Assembly (NCBI GenBank): GCA_964516325.1
Contig: CAZFAP010000003.1
Span: forward strand, 1 to 64,000
Origin: CAZFAP01 sp964516325
GTDB lineage: Bacteria; Auribacterota; JABMQX01
Direction of reading: 5' to 3'
Length of the DNA: 64,000 nucleotides
Below are positions 9,925 to 18,510 of the stretch, one piece after another. The position numbers were made by a program, and so were the translations under genes. Within the stretch, counting starts at the first letter, position 1; each line of letters opens with the position of its first letter. The notes below the pieces were generated by a model. The model did not search any database. It was not told the DNA's origin and saw only the letters and a list, made by a program, of their open reading frames with translations.

Positions 9925-10261
9925 CCAGGAGGTCTCCGTCAAAAAGGGTCAAACCGCCGGGTGTTCCTTCGGCGCCTGCCGGGGGATTGGCGCTCGCTTG
10001 GACACGTAACCAGAGAGGATGGAACCGCAGATGAACGCAGATGGACGCGGATGAGGAGCACGAGGGTCACGAGGCACGGTGTGTGGCGCGGGGCGCCTGT
10101 CCCATTCTGCGCCTGAGAGTGAGCGGTTACACTACCCGACGTTTTTCGGTTCGTCATGCTGCTGGATTCGGGTAGAGTATGGGGCGGGCGTGGTGCGACG
10201 TGCGACGTGCCGGCAGACCAACCGGCAGGGTTCAGAGAAAGGGTCAAATTGGGAGGATTCT
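9925..10261. repeat. 337-nt intergenic region with three tandem 10-mers
   Basis: At 10026-10055 three near-identical decamers follow each other: CGCAGATGAA, CGCAGATGGA, CGCGGATGAG. This is the widespread dispersed repeat often seen as CGCAGATGAACGCAGATG in environmental bacterial DNA. The rest shows nothing recognisable apart from the GGGAGG ribosome-binding site of the downstream phosphorylase. Confidence 0.5.
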
Positions 10262-11125
10262 ATGCCAGAGGCGGAAATCGGAATCGTTGGTGGAAGTGGG
10301 TTGTATGAGATGGAAGGGTTTGCAGGCGCCCGGGAAGTCGCCGTGCCGACGCCTTTCGGCGACCCGTCGGACAAGTACATCCTCGGTCAGCTCGAAGGGA
10401 GGAACGTCGCGTTTCTGCCGAGGCACGCGCGAGGGCATCGTTTTGCCCCGCACGAGCTGAATTTCCGCGCGAACATCTACGGATTCAAGAAGCTCGGCGT
10501 CAAATGGCTGATTTCGATGAGCGCGGTCGGAAGCCTGAGGGAAGAGCTTCGTCCGACCGATGTTGTGATTCCTGACCAGTTCTACGACCGCACGAAGCTC
10601 CGGAAGGACACGTTCTTCGGCGACGGGGTGGCGGCGCACGTCTCCTTTGGCGATCCCGTGTGCAAGAGCCTGTTCCACATCCTCGTCGAGGCAGCCAGAG
10701 AAGCGGGCGCGGTCGTCCACAAAGGCGGCACGTACGTCAACATGGAAGGTCCCGCGTTTTCGACGCGCGCGGAATCGAACACGTATCGCAAGCTCGGGTT
10801 TGATGTCGTGGGCATGACGAATCTCACCGACGCGAAGCTCGCTCGAGAAGCCGAAATGTGCTATGCGACGCTGGCAATGGTCACCGATTACGACTGCTGG
10901 AAAGAAGATGCAGAGGAGGTCAGCGTCGAGACCATCATCCGGACTCTTCAAGAGAATGCGAAAATGGCTCAGCGAATCATGCAGCTCGCGATCAAGAAAA
11001 TACCAGCGGAGCAGAATTGCCAATGCGCTCGCGCGCTTGAGAAAGCAATCATCACCCGACCCGACCTCATCCCACAGGAAGCGAAACGCAGGTTGGAGGC
11101 AATCATCGGCAAGTACATTAAATAG
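10262..11125 (+). CDS. mtnP: S-methyl-5'-thioadenosine phosphorylase (or inosine variant)
   Basis: 287-residue nucleoside phosphorylase of the MTAP branch of the PNP family. It splits 5'-methylthioadenosine (or methylthioinosine) with phosphate to base plus 5-methylthioribose-1-phosphate, in the methionine salvage pathway. The ATG at 10262 has GGGAGG 7 nt upstream. Motifs: IGIVGGSGLYEME, the phosphate-binding RHARGHRFAPHELNFRANIYG, SAVGSLREEL, YVNMEGPAFSTRAES, GMTNLTDAKLAREAEMCYA and the MTAP-type VTDYDCWK. The last motif favours MTAP over classical PNP. A RecD2-like gene starts 88 nt downstream on the same strand; the two need not be related functionally. Confidence 0.9.
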   Translation: MPEAEIGIVGGSGLYEMEGFAGAREVAVPTPFGDPSDKYILGQLEGRNVAFLPRHARGHRFAPHELNFRANIYGFKKLGVKWLISMSAVGSLREELRPTDVVIPDQFYDRTKLRKDTFFGDGVAAHVSFGDPVCKSLFHILVEAAREAGAVVHKGGTYVNMEGPAFSTRAESNTYRKLGFDVVGMTNLTDAKLAREAEMCYATLAMVTDYDCWKEDAEEVSVETIIRTLQENAKMAQRIMQLAIKKIPAEQNCQCARALEKAIITRPDLIPQEAKRRLEAIIGKYIK

Positions 11126-11213
11126 TCTCTTCTCAGAGGGAGGCCGCACCGTCCTTGGACCGGCGTGCCGCGTATCGCGCGGGCGCCGCCATACAAACAG
11201 GGGCGTCAACGTC

Positions 11214-13556
11214 GTGGAAACAGAAACCAGAGACATTCTCCAAGGGACCATTGAAAAAGTCATTTTCCTCAACGAGGCGAACGGCTACACCGTCGCTCGC
11301 CTCCAGCCCGACTCCCGCGATGCGCTGGTCGCCTCATTGCGCAAGCATGGAGAATCCTCTGTCGTGGGTCGCGGCCTCATGGACCTCGACCGGACCGGTT
11401 CCGTGACGATCGTGGGGAATCTTCTCGGTGTCTCTGCGGGGGAAATCCTGCGTTGCATCGGCGGCTGGGTGGTGGATGAGAGGTTCGGACTTCAGTTCCG
11501 GGTGGAAGAGTACGAGTCCGTCGTTCCCTCGACGGAGGAGGGGTTGCGAAGATACCTTGCGTCCGGGCTGATTCCGGGCATCGGGGAGGGCTTCGCCAAG
11601 CGCCTGGTTGACCACTTCGGGATGGAGACGGCTGACATCATCGAAAATGAACCCGACCGCCTGAGGGAGGTGCCCGGCTTTGGGACGAAACGAATTGCCG
11701 CGCTCCGCGGCGGCTGGGAAGAGCAGGCACAGGTGCGTCGGATCATGATATTCCTCCACAGCCACGGGATCAGCACTCCTCTCGCCCTCAAGATTTACAA
11801 AAGATACGGCAACGAGTCCGTGCGTGTCCTTCAGGAGAACCCGTACGCGCTCGCGCTCGAGGTCTCCGGCGTCGGCTTCATCAAGGCGGACAGGATTGCC
11901 CGAACCCTCGGCTTCGCGTTGGATTCGATGGAGCGTGCCCAGGCGGGGATTGTGTATGTTCTCGAACAGGCGGCGATGGGGGACGGGCATTGCTATCTGC
12001 CGGTCCGAGAACTTGTGGCCCGGGCATCGGAGCTTCTGGGGGTGGAGAGTTGGATTGTCGTCGAGGCGCTGCAAAGGCTGTTGGAATCAAAACTGGTGAT
12101 CCTCGAAAACATTGACCAGTCCGCGGAGGTTTCGGTCGGAGACGAGGAAGGGAATTCCAACCTTGCGACACTCATTGAACAAGAGGAGGATGGTGCGCCG
12201 GAACACGCGGTGTTCATAAGGTCTCTGCTGTTGGCGGAGCGGGACGTGGGAGCGAGGCTCGTCCGCATGAAATCCGCAGCGTCCTCGATCCCTCCGATCA
12301 AGATTGACAAAGCAATTCAGTGGGTTCAGCAGACCGTCGGCATCACTCTTTCCGAAGAGCAGAAAAATGCTCTGCGTCTCGCGCTGAAGGAAAAGGACCT
12401 CGTCATCACGGGGGGGCCCGGCACGGGAAAGACGACGCTGATCAATTGCATCTCCAAGATTTGGGGCTATAAGAAGGTCGCGTTCTTCCTCGCGGCGCCG
12501 ACGGGAAGGGCGGCAAAGAGAATGTCGGAACTCACCGGCGAAGACGCCAAGACGATTCATCGGCTGCTGGAGTTCAGCCCCAAGACGGGGCATTTCGTGA
12601 GAAACCAGGATTATCCCCTTGAATGCGGCGCCCTGATTCTCGACGAGAGCTCTATGCTCGATATCTCTCTCATGAGCAGCCTTCTGAAAGCGACGCCCGA
12701 CGAGGCGACCCTAATCCTCGTCGGGGATGTGGACCAGCTCCCGCCCGTTGGACCGGGGAACGTCCTGAAAGACATCATTGATTCGCACGTGATTCCCTCC
12801 GTCAAGTTGACGGAGATATTCCGGCAGGCGCAGCGCAGCCGCATCGTGATTAACGCGCACCGCGTGAATGCGGGCATGTCACCAGACCTGGAGCCGCCGG
12901 AAAGCGGCGAAGAGACGGACTTCTATTTCGTCGAATGCGAGACCCAGACGAAGGTTTTAAGCGCCGTCAAGACGCTCGTGGCGGAAAGGATACCGCGGAA
13001 ATTCGGGTTCGACCCGATCGCGGACGTGCAGGTTCTTTCGCCAATGCATAAGGGACCAGTGGGAGTGGAGAACTTGAATTTCGAGTTACAGGAGCTTCTC
13101 AACCCAAGCGGCGAAAGAATCATCTTCGGGGGCAGGTCGTTCCGCAAGAACGACAAGGTGATGCAGGTGAAGAACAACTACGCGAAGGAGGTTTTCAACG
13201 GCGATACGGGCGCCATCGCCGAGGCGGACGAGAGCCAGGGGATTTTGAGGGTGAGTTTCGGCGACAAGTTAATTGAATACTCGCGGGCGGACGTGGACGA
13301 GCTTGTGTTGGCGTACGCGGCTTCGGTCCACAAAGCGCAGGGCTCCGAATATCCGGCGGTGGTCATTCCCATCGTCACGCAGCACTACATGCTTTTGCAG
13401 AGAAACCTGCTCTACACGGCGATCAGCCGGGGGAAACAGCTCGTCGTCCTCGTCGGCTCGAGAAAAGCCATCGCTATCGCCGTCAACAACGACAGGGTGA
13501 CGAAGAGATACACCAACCTCGAGAATCGCCTCCGCAACCTCGCCCTGGGGTCTTGA
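11214..13556 (+). CDS. recD2: RecD2-like SF1B DNA helicase
   Basis: About 780 residues, normal for RecD2, a 5'-3' helicase acting on single-stranded DNA ends without RecB and RecC. The frame is open far upstream through the mtnP gene, so the start is inferred: GTG at 11214 gives VETETRDILQGTIEKVIF, which matches the usual RecD2 beginning, with an AGGGG 10 nt upstream. Order: N-terminal OB-like domain, helix-hairpin-helix region (GLIPGIGEGFAKRLVDHFG, then VPGFGTKRIAAL), then the two RecA-like domains. Walker A GGPGTGKTT is at residues 400-408, motif Ia at FLAAPTGRAAKRM, motif II DESSM near 477, GDVDQLPPVGPG, and the C-terminal VHKAQGSEYPAVV with YTAISRGK. No key residue is missing. It is convergent with the ABC operon. 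Confidence 0.92.
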   Translation: METETRDILQGTIEKVIFLNEANGYTVARLQPDSRDALVASLRKHGESSVVGRGLMDLDRTGSVTIVGNLLGVSAGEILRCIGGWVVDERFGLQFRVEEYESVVPSTEEGLRRYLASGLIPGIGEGFAKRLVDHFGMETADIIENEPDRLREVPGFGTKRIAALRGGWEEQAQVRRIMIFLHSHGISTPLALKIYKRYGNESVRVLQENPYALALEVSGVGFIKADRIARTLGFALDSMERAQAGIVYVLEQAAMGDGHCYLPVRELVARASELLGVESWIVVEALQRLLESKLVILENIDQSAEVSVGDEEGNSNLATLIEQEEDGAPEHAVFIRSLLLAERDVGARLVRMKSAASSIPPIKIDKAIQWVQQTVGITLSEEQKNALRLALKEKDLVITGGPGTGKTTLINCISKIWGYKKVAFFLAAPTGRAAKRMSELTGEDAKTIHRLLEFSPKTGHFVRNQDYPLECGALILDESSMLDISLMSSLLKATPDEATLILVGDVDQLPPVGPGNVLKDIIDSHVIPSVKLTEIFRQAQRSRIVINAHRVNAGMSPDLEPPESGEETDFYFVECETQTKVLSAVKTLVAERIPRKFGFDPIADVQVLSPMHKGPVGVENLNFELQELLNPSGERIIFGGRSFRKNDKVMQVKNNYAKEVFNGDTGAIAEADESQGILRVSFGDKLIEYSRADVDELVLAYAASVHKAQGSEYPAVVIPIVTQHYMLLQRNLLYTAISRGKQLVVLVGSRKAIAIAVNNDRVTKRYTNLENRLRNLALGS

Positions 13557-13584
13557 CTTCCGTCCGGACACGAGACGCTACGCC

Positions 13585-14445
13585 CTACAGTTCCTTCTCT
13601 TTCTCGAACGTGTGTTCCTTGAGACGGAGAGAAACGACCGCGAGCACCAGGAAAGCCAGACAAATCCCGATGAGGGTTTTCACCGCTTGATCCGGCGGCG
13701 TGGGCTCCACGGCGAATGCCAGAACGCCGCCCTGGGAGCCCCAATTGGGGATGAGGCTGTGGATGTAATGCATCAACGTCAATTTCTTCAGGAACACGGG
13801 AAGATACGGAAGGATGCTTTCCCAGACGAAGCAGTAGCCGAAGGCGGTTATGACCGGGTGCTTGAAGGTCGCCCCGAAAAAGGTGAAAACGGCGCCATAA
13901 GCAAGCACCGCGAGCACGACAACTTCAGCGCATCTCGAGAAGGGAACAGCATTCCGGAATGAAGTTGGGTCCTGGTCCAAACTCGAGAAAATCGAATAGG
14001 TCGCAATCAGGGACGCGAGAAGAATCGCACTGGCGCTCAGCGCATAAGCCAGGAATTTCCCGACGACAATCGCTTCTCTGGGGAGCGGTCTGACGAGAAG
14101 AAAGATAATCGTGCGGTCGCTCCTCTCGTCGGCAATGAGGGAAATGCCATAGACGATCGTCGTGAGGAGGACAACGAAATAGACGTAAAGCCCGACGAAG
14201 AGGCCGGTAAATATCTCCTGGCTGGCGGGTCGTATCTCTTGCTCCGGAGCGACGTGTTTGATAATGAGCGCGAGACCGACTGGCACGCAAGCGAGCAGAA
14301 TGACCGCGATTGTCCGCTTGGTCATAGCAAGGTTCCGCACCGTCAGGCGGGCCATCGTCCACGTTTGGTAAAGCCAGCGAAATCCGGGGTTGCCTATCGG
14401 CCCGGGGAGTTCCCGCGTTCGCGTGCTCTCAGAGATCTCGCTCAT
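13585..14445 (-). CDS. ABC-2 type transporter permease, second pair
   Basis: 286-residue integral membrane protein, last gene of the four-gene ABC operon. It starts 4 nt inside the preceding ATPase gene (ATGA overlap at 14442-14445). About six hydrophobic spans are visible: TIAVILLACVPVGLALIIKHV, LFVGLYVYFVVLLTTIVYGISL, YALSASAILLASLIATYSIF, VVVLAVLAYGAVFTFFGATF, a YCFVWESILPYL segment and TLIGICLAFLVLAVVSL. The sequence ISLIADERSDRTIIFLLVRPLPREAIVVGK is typical of ABC-2 permeases of the NosY/gliding-type group. Substrate unknown. It presumably pairs with the ATPase at 14442-15407. Confidence 0.85.
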   Translation of the reverse strand: MSEISESTRTRELPGPIGNPGFRWLYQTWTMARLTVRNLAMTKRTIAVILLACVPVGLALIIKHVAPEQEIRPASQEIFTGLFVGLYVYFVVLLTTIVYGISLIADERSDRTIIFLLVRPLPREAIVVGKFLAYALSASAILLASLIATYSIFSSLDQDPTSFRNAVPFSRCAEVVVLAVLAYGAVFTFFGATFKHPVITAFGYCFVWESILPYLPVFLKKLTLMHYIHSLIPNWGSQGGVLAFAVEPTPPDQAVKTLIGICLAFLVLAVVSLRLKEHTFEKEKEL

Positions 14446-15407
14446 GTTCTCTTCTCTTCGACAAGGTATTTGAAAACTGCTTCCACGGTATCGTCGGGGG
14501 ACGTCAGCGACTCCACTTCGACATTGTTAGAAAGAACAAGCTCCGGCAGCCGCGTGAAAAACGCATTGGGGCTGACCGTTTCGACCAACAGCCCCTGATC
14601 CTTGCCCTCGAATCGCACGGACACGACGTCCTGGAACTCCAACAACTTCGCGGAGAGGTATCTTGGCTTATCGCACGTTATGTGCACCTTTCGCGGGTAC
14701 TTGTCGAGCAGTTCGCGGACTTCGTGGACATTCCCCTCGGCAAGGATTTTGCCGTTGTTCATGACCACGATATTGTTGGTCATAGCCTCGATCTCGTGGA
14801 GGATGTGGCTGGAGACGACGACGGTCTTTCCTTCCTCCGCGAATTTCCGAATGAGGTCAATGATCTGCTTTCGGGCGAGGGGGTCCATCCCCGAGAGAGG
14901 TTCGTCGAGGAGCATAATCTCCGGATCGTGCGCGATAGCCTGCGCCACCTTGAGCCTCTGCCGCATTCCCTTGCTATAGGCGCCGATTCTCTTGCTGGCC
15001 TGTTCGAGCAACCCGACCGTGCCGAGCGCGGCCTTAACCCTTCGCCTCGCTGCCTTTGGCAGAAATCCTGAAAGTCGGAGCATTGCAGATAGAAACTCGA
15101 AGCCGGTCATTCCCCGGTAGAATGAATCAATGTCCGGGCAATAACCGACGGAGCGAAAGACGGAGGGATTTGACCAGGGGCGTCTGCCACGAATTTTGAC
15201 TTCTCCCTGGCTCGGCTTGAGTTGTCCAGCGATGAGATTGAGCAGCGTGGTCTTTCCGGCGCCGTTCGGTCCCAAAAGCCCCGTTATGCCCGGGCGAATG
15301 ATCACGCTGATTTTGTTGACGCCGATGACCTCGCCGTACCACTTCGATAGGTCAACCGCTTCAATCGGGGCGTCTGCGTGATTCACGGTTTCTCTCTGCG
15401 AGATCAT
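14442..15407 (-). CDS. ABC transporter ATP-binding protein, second pair
   Basis: 321 residues, one ATPase domain with all motifs: Walker A GPNGAGKTT, Q-loop region SVGYCPDIDSFYRGMT, signature YSKGMRQRLK, Walker B IMLLDEPLSGMDP, and the H-loop VVSSHILHEIE. The C-terminal 90 residues form the small extra domain usual in ABC-2 exporter ATPases. It overlaps both neighbours by 4 nt (15404-15407 and 14442-14445), so the four genes are almost certainly co-translated. It probably energises the permease at 13585-14445. Substrate cannot be read from the sequence. Confidence 0.92.
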   Translation of the reverse strand: MISQRETVNHADAPIEAVDLSKWYGEVIGVNKISVIIRPGITGLLGPNGAGKTTLLNLIAGQLKPSQGEVKIRGRRPWSNPSVFRSVGYCPDIDSFYRGMTGFEFLSAMLRLSGFLPKAARRRVKAALGTVGLLEQASKRIGAYSKGMRQRLKVAQAIAHDPEIMLLDEPLSGMDPLARKQIIDLIRKFAEEGKTVVVSSHILHEIEAMTNNIVVMNNGKILAEGNVHEVRELLDKYPRKVHITCDKPRYLSAKLLEFQDVVSVRFEGKDQGLLVETVSPNAFFTRLPELVLSNNVEVESLTSPDDTVEAVFKYLVEEKRT

Positions 15408-16474
15408 TTGACCACCTCAACTCCTCGCACCCTGCGGACCAGGACCACCGCGCACAGGACCATGATCCCGACGAGAATCGCCAGCGACCATCCCCACGGA
15501 GCATCGAAGGACCCCTCCAGGCCAAAAATCTTGTCGCCGACGCGTATCCAGTTGTGCTGGAAAGAAATGAGGAGATAGGCGTCGTTGCGGGTCGAATTCC
15601 GCAGGACCAGGGCGACGGCGGGTGAGAGCAGAAAAAGCGCCGCACCTCCGGAGGCAGCGCTGGGGATATTCCTTGAGAGCGCCGAAAGCGCCAGAATTGG
15701 AAGCGACCCACTGAAAACGATCAGCAAGGAATATCCGGCAGTGGCCGCCGCCACCCACCAGTACGTGCGAATGTACAGGGAGTCGCCGAGGAGTATGGCC
15801 TGAAGCAGAAACAGGATGATCCCCGGAACTAATGTGACCATCGTCAGGAGAAAGGCGATGACCCCTAATTTGCCGAGAATGTACTCTCTCCCTGTGATGG
15901 GCTTAGCGAGGTAGATTTGAAGCGCATTGAATCTGACGTCCTTGGCAATCAGCCCCGCTCCAACGGTCAACAACAGGAGGAAAAGAAAGAGAAACTCCCT
16001 CTTCATGTAACCGTTATAGAAGTCTGGCTTTACACCCGGCGGAATCAGACGCTTGATCTCTGTGTTCGTCTGGCGAGCGACCGCGAGAATCTTCTTACTG
16101 TTTTCCCCCTCGGGGACAAAAAGCCTCACCTGAGGCGGCTCACCCTGCGACCCGATTCTTTCTTGTGAGAGCCTCTCCAGAAAAGCTCTCGCGTCGCCCT
16201 CAATTTCCGCCTCGTACACTCTTTGGCCCATTTCCGCCGTGGGCGCGGGGCCTCCAATCTGTCTTATGAACGTCGAGACTTTTCCGAGATGGGTCAGCCC
16301 GTATATAAACACGCCCCCCGCCAAGAACGGCAGGAGCGAGAAGGTAAGCAACACCCTCACCGCCTTTTTCTTGAAGGCCGTTTTGATTCCGTACTTGGTG
16401 ATGACCCACCATCGGAACGCATGAGAGCGAAAGCTTCCCGTCCAGTGCTTGTAGCTCTGGTCGTAAACGGGCAT
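15404..16474 (-). CDS. ABC-2 type transporter permease, first pair
   Basis: 356-residue membrane protein with a first span (VRVLLTFSLLPFLAGGVFIYGL), a roughly 120-residue hydrophilic loop that should lie outside the membrane, then a block of at least five spans (FLFLFLLLLTVGAGLIA, LGVIAFLLTMVTLVPGIILFLLQAI, WWVAAATAGYSLLIVFSG, GGAALFLLSPAVALVL and LAILVGIMVLCAVVLV). The phrase RFNALQIYLAKPITGREYILGKL is characteristic of ABC-2 permeases. It follows the upstream ATPase gene with no gap (ATPase stop at 16475, start at 16474) and overlaps the next ATPase by 4 nt. The N-terminal sequence YDQSYKHW resembles heterodimeric ABC-2 permeases of uncultured bacteria. Role and substrate unknown. Confidence 0.86.
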   Translation of the reverse strand: MPVYDQSYKHWTGSFRSHAFRWWVITKYGIKTAFKKKAVRVLLTFSLLPFLAGGVFIYGLTHLGKVSTFIRQIGGPAPTAEMGQRVYEAEIEGDARAFLERLSQERIGSQGEPPQVRLFVPEGENSKKILAVARQTNTEIKRLIPPGVKPDFYNGYMKREFLFLFLLLLTVGAGLIAKDVRFNALQIYLAKPITGREYILGKLGVIAFLLTMVTLVPGIILFLLQAILLGDSLYIRTYWWVAAATAGYSLLIVFSGSLPILALSALSRNIPSAASGGAALFLLSPAVALVLRNSTRNDAYLLISFQHNWIRVGDKIFGLEGSFDAPWGWSLAILVGIMVLCAVVLVRRVRGVEVVK

Positions 16475-17392
16475 TTATCTCTTTCCCTTTTCGTTCACGC
16501 TCTCGACGAAGACTTGCTCTAACGAGCTCTTCTCGAACACCAGGTGCCGTATCTGACTGCCGCTGTCCCTCGCCGCAGAGAAAATCTTCGCTGTCCCTTC
16601 CTCTTCCGGAATGAAGACTTTGATCAGGTTATCCTTCCATTCGTTCCACTCGTAGCCGTAGTCCGCAAGCCGGCTGCAGAAAGACCGCGTGTCCCCCCAA
16701 ACCCTCACCTCGTACACCTTCTTGTTCACACCCTTCAAATCGGCGATATTTCCGTGAACGACGACTCTCCCTCTATCGAGCACGACAACCTCATCGCATA
16801 CCGCCTCCACGTCGGGCAAGAGGTGCGTCGAGAGGAGCACACCGACGCCCTTCTCTCGCGAGATGTCTTTGATGAGATGCAGCATCTCCTCTCTTCCCGC
16901 GGGGTCCATGCCATTCGTTGGCTCGTCGAGAAGCAGGAGTTTCGGGTCGTGGATCAGAGCCTGGGCGAGCTTGATCCTCTGCTTCATCCCTGCGGAAAAG
17001 GTCTCTACGGTTCGGTATCGCGCTTCGCCCAGCCCGACATAGTGGAGGATCTCATGAGCTCGCTGCGTGGCGTCGTCCTTGGGCATTCCGCACAGCTCGC
17101 CAAAATATGTCAGGAATCGGACGGCGGTCATGTCTGGAATCAGGCAATCGTCTTCAGGAAGGTAACCGACGAGTTGACGCACCCGGAGTCGTTCGTTGAC
17201 GATGCTGTGGCTGAGGACCGTGCCGGTCCCTTTGTCTGGGTTCAGAAAACCCAGCAAACCTCTTATCAGCGTCGTTTTTCCGGCGCCGTTCGGGCCCAGA
17301 AGCCCGACCGCCGGTCCCTCGACGGAGAAACTCACGTCATCGAGGGCCAGCGTCGCGCCGTACCGAACGGTCAGTCCTTCGATCTCGATCAT
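16475..17392 (-). CDS. ABC transporter ATP-binding protein, first pair
   Basis: 305 residues, first gene of the operon. Walker A GPNGAGKTT, Q-loop LVGYLPEDDCLIPDMTA, signature FSAGMKQRIK, Walker B LLLLDEPTNGMDP and H-loop LLSTHLLPDVE are all intact. The C-terminal region carries the extra alpha/beta domain of ABC-2 exporter ATPases. The ATG at 17392 has no close Shine-Dalgarno; a GAGGAGG lies about 25 nt upstream, and a TATAAT-like -10 is at 17438-17443. With the three following genes it forms a duplicated ATPase-permease set that most likely assembles one or two exporters. Confidence 0.92.
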   Translation of the reverse strand: MIEIEGLTVRYGATLALDDVSFSVEGPAVGLLGPNGAGKTTLIRGLLGFLNPDKGTGTVLSHSIVNERLRVRQLVGYLPEDDCLIPDMTAVRFLTYFGELCGMPKDDATQRAHEILHYVGLGEARYRTVETFSAGMKQRIKLAQALIHDPKLLLLDEPTNGMDPAGREEMLHLIKDISREKGVGVLLSTHLLPDVEAVCDEVVVLDRGRVVVHGNIADLKGVNKKVYEVRVWGDTRSFCSRLADYGYEWNEWKDNLIKVFIPEEEGTAKIFSAARDSGSQIRHLVFEKSSLEQVFVESVNEKGKR

Positions 17393-17437
17393 ATCTGTTG
17401 TTTCTGTAACTCCTGAACCTCCTCTAAAATTGGTAAA

Positions 17438-17443
17438 ATTATA
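17438..17443 (-). promoter_or_regulatory. Candidate -10 box of the ABC exporter operon
   Basis: On the minus strand a perfect TATAAT lies 45 nt upstream of the first ABC gene in an AT-rich island (17423-17446) that stands out from GC-rich surroundings. No good -35 hexamer is found 16-18 nt further upstream, so this is a weak call. Confidence 0.4.
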
Positions 17444-17652
17444 TCACAGCCGCGGCTTTCCCGTCGCGGGAATAATCCCCCCTTTGCGGTGTTGACACCA
17501 TCGTCAGGCCGAGTCGCCCTGAACTATAGTATGGGTCTCAACCACGAATACTTCACAAAAACTGACGTCTGCCGGTTGCTGGCAGCGCTGTGGCTTTGAA
17601 TCTGGCACTCATCGTTCGCGGTGCGCCTCGTGCGGAGCGGACCGAATTGGGC

Positions 17653-18024
17653 TCACCGCCTGGGAGGGAACGCATCCTTGATGAGCTCGATTTCTGGCGG
17701 GCCGTTTTCGGGGAGGATGATTCCCACAAAGTCAAATCGCCAATCCTGGTCTTCGAGGCGGTATCTGTGGAGATAGTGGCGGGCAGCGCGGGTAACGTGG
17801 CGCCTTTTCTCGCGACTCAGGGCTTCAAAAGGCGAGCCGTATTTCCCCGAAGATAGCGTTCGCACCTCCACGAAGGCTATGGTTTTCCTGTCCTGGGCGA
17901 TGATGTCAATTTCGCCGTGCGGGCACGAATAGTTGATTGCCCGCATTCGGTATCCCTGCCTTCGCAGAAAGTTCCGCGCGATTTTCTCCCCCTTTTTTCC
18001 GAGGTCATCCGTCTCGCGGGCCAT
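17653..18024 (-). CDS. YraN/UPF0102 family endonuclease-like protein
   Basis: 123 residues, matching the compact YraN family (PD-(D/E)XK nuclease fold, often encoded near rnhB and linked to Holliday-junction or DNA-processing roles). The start MARETDDLGKKGE at 18024 has GAGGGG upstream; the frame extends further but without homology. Conserved features: GKKGEKIARNFLRRQGYRM, the metal-site Asp and Glu in HGEIDIIAQD and FVEVR, and REKRRHVTRAARHYL. The usual motif is FVEVK; here the lysine position is arginine, which may weaken catalysis. It is divergent from the glycosyltransferase gene. Confidence 0.86.
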   Translation of the reverse strand: MARETDDLGKKGEKIARNFLRRQGYRMRAINYSCPHGEIDIIAQDRKTIAFVEVRTLSSGKYGSPFEALSREKRRHVTRAARHYLHRYRLEDQDWRFDFVGIILPENGPPEIELIKDAFPPRR

Positions 18025-18510
18025 GCGCTGCCCCTCGACCTTTTGTTCACTGTTTCTCCAATTGCGACCGTTGCATAGTATCGCACAAGCGTGCCCGGCG
18101 GGGCAAGGACTTGGGAGCATTCGTGCCAACCCGGCACAACCCTGGGTTTCCTTATGGACCGGGTCTGGCCGATTGGAGAATCGCGCGGTGGTTCGGTGTT
18201 GACATGGGGGCGAGGCTTTGGTATAGGCACGTTACAGGATCGCAGGGGACTGTCTCGATCCCACAGCGCGCTGTCTCAAGCGGCGCGGACGTGGCCCGTC
18301 CACTCGTCATGGGCAGCAGCAAGCCTATCTGCTCCCGAGGCAGATAGTCGAATAGATGGACACAGAGTTGAAGCTTGCGGAGGCGGCTGCTTCCTTCTCT
18401 TTCAGGAGGTTCGCGGTAATATTTGCTGCTGCGCCTGCGACTCGCCACCGTCTGCGGGTTTTTGTCTCCAAGAGGCAGTTTTGGCAGCGCACGGGTGGTT
18501 TCCCGGGACA
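18025..18510. other. 486-nt divergent intergenic region with one hairpin
   Basis: Open frames cross it but none shows recognisable protein. A perfect 8-bp inverted repeat, CTATCTGC (18325-18332) and GCAGATAG (18340-18347) with a 7-nt loop, lies about 165 nt before the glycosyltransferase start. There is no T tract, so it is not a typical terminator. No clear promoter was found. Confidence 0.35.

Noticed and set aside
10863..11213. N-terminal extension of the RecD2 frame overlapping mtnP
   Set aside because: It overlaps a conserved gene in another frame; homology to RecD2 begins at 11214.
10244..11272. 342-codon minus-strand frame opposite mtnP
   Set aside because: Shadow of the clear phosphorylase; composition is non-protein-like.
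16544..17416. 290-codon plus-strand frame opposite the ABC ATPase
   Set aside because: Opposite strand of an ATPase with all motifs; no support of its own.
18325..18347. 8-bp hairpin considered as a terminator
   Set aside because: No T tract and it lies between divergent genes where no transcript end is expected.
18091..18510. N-terminal extension of the glycosyltransferase frame
   Set aside because: The family N-terminus starts exactly at the 18511 ATG; the extension is not protein-like and has no start site.
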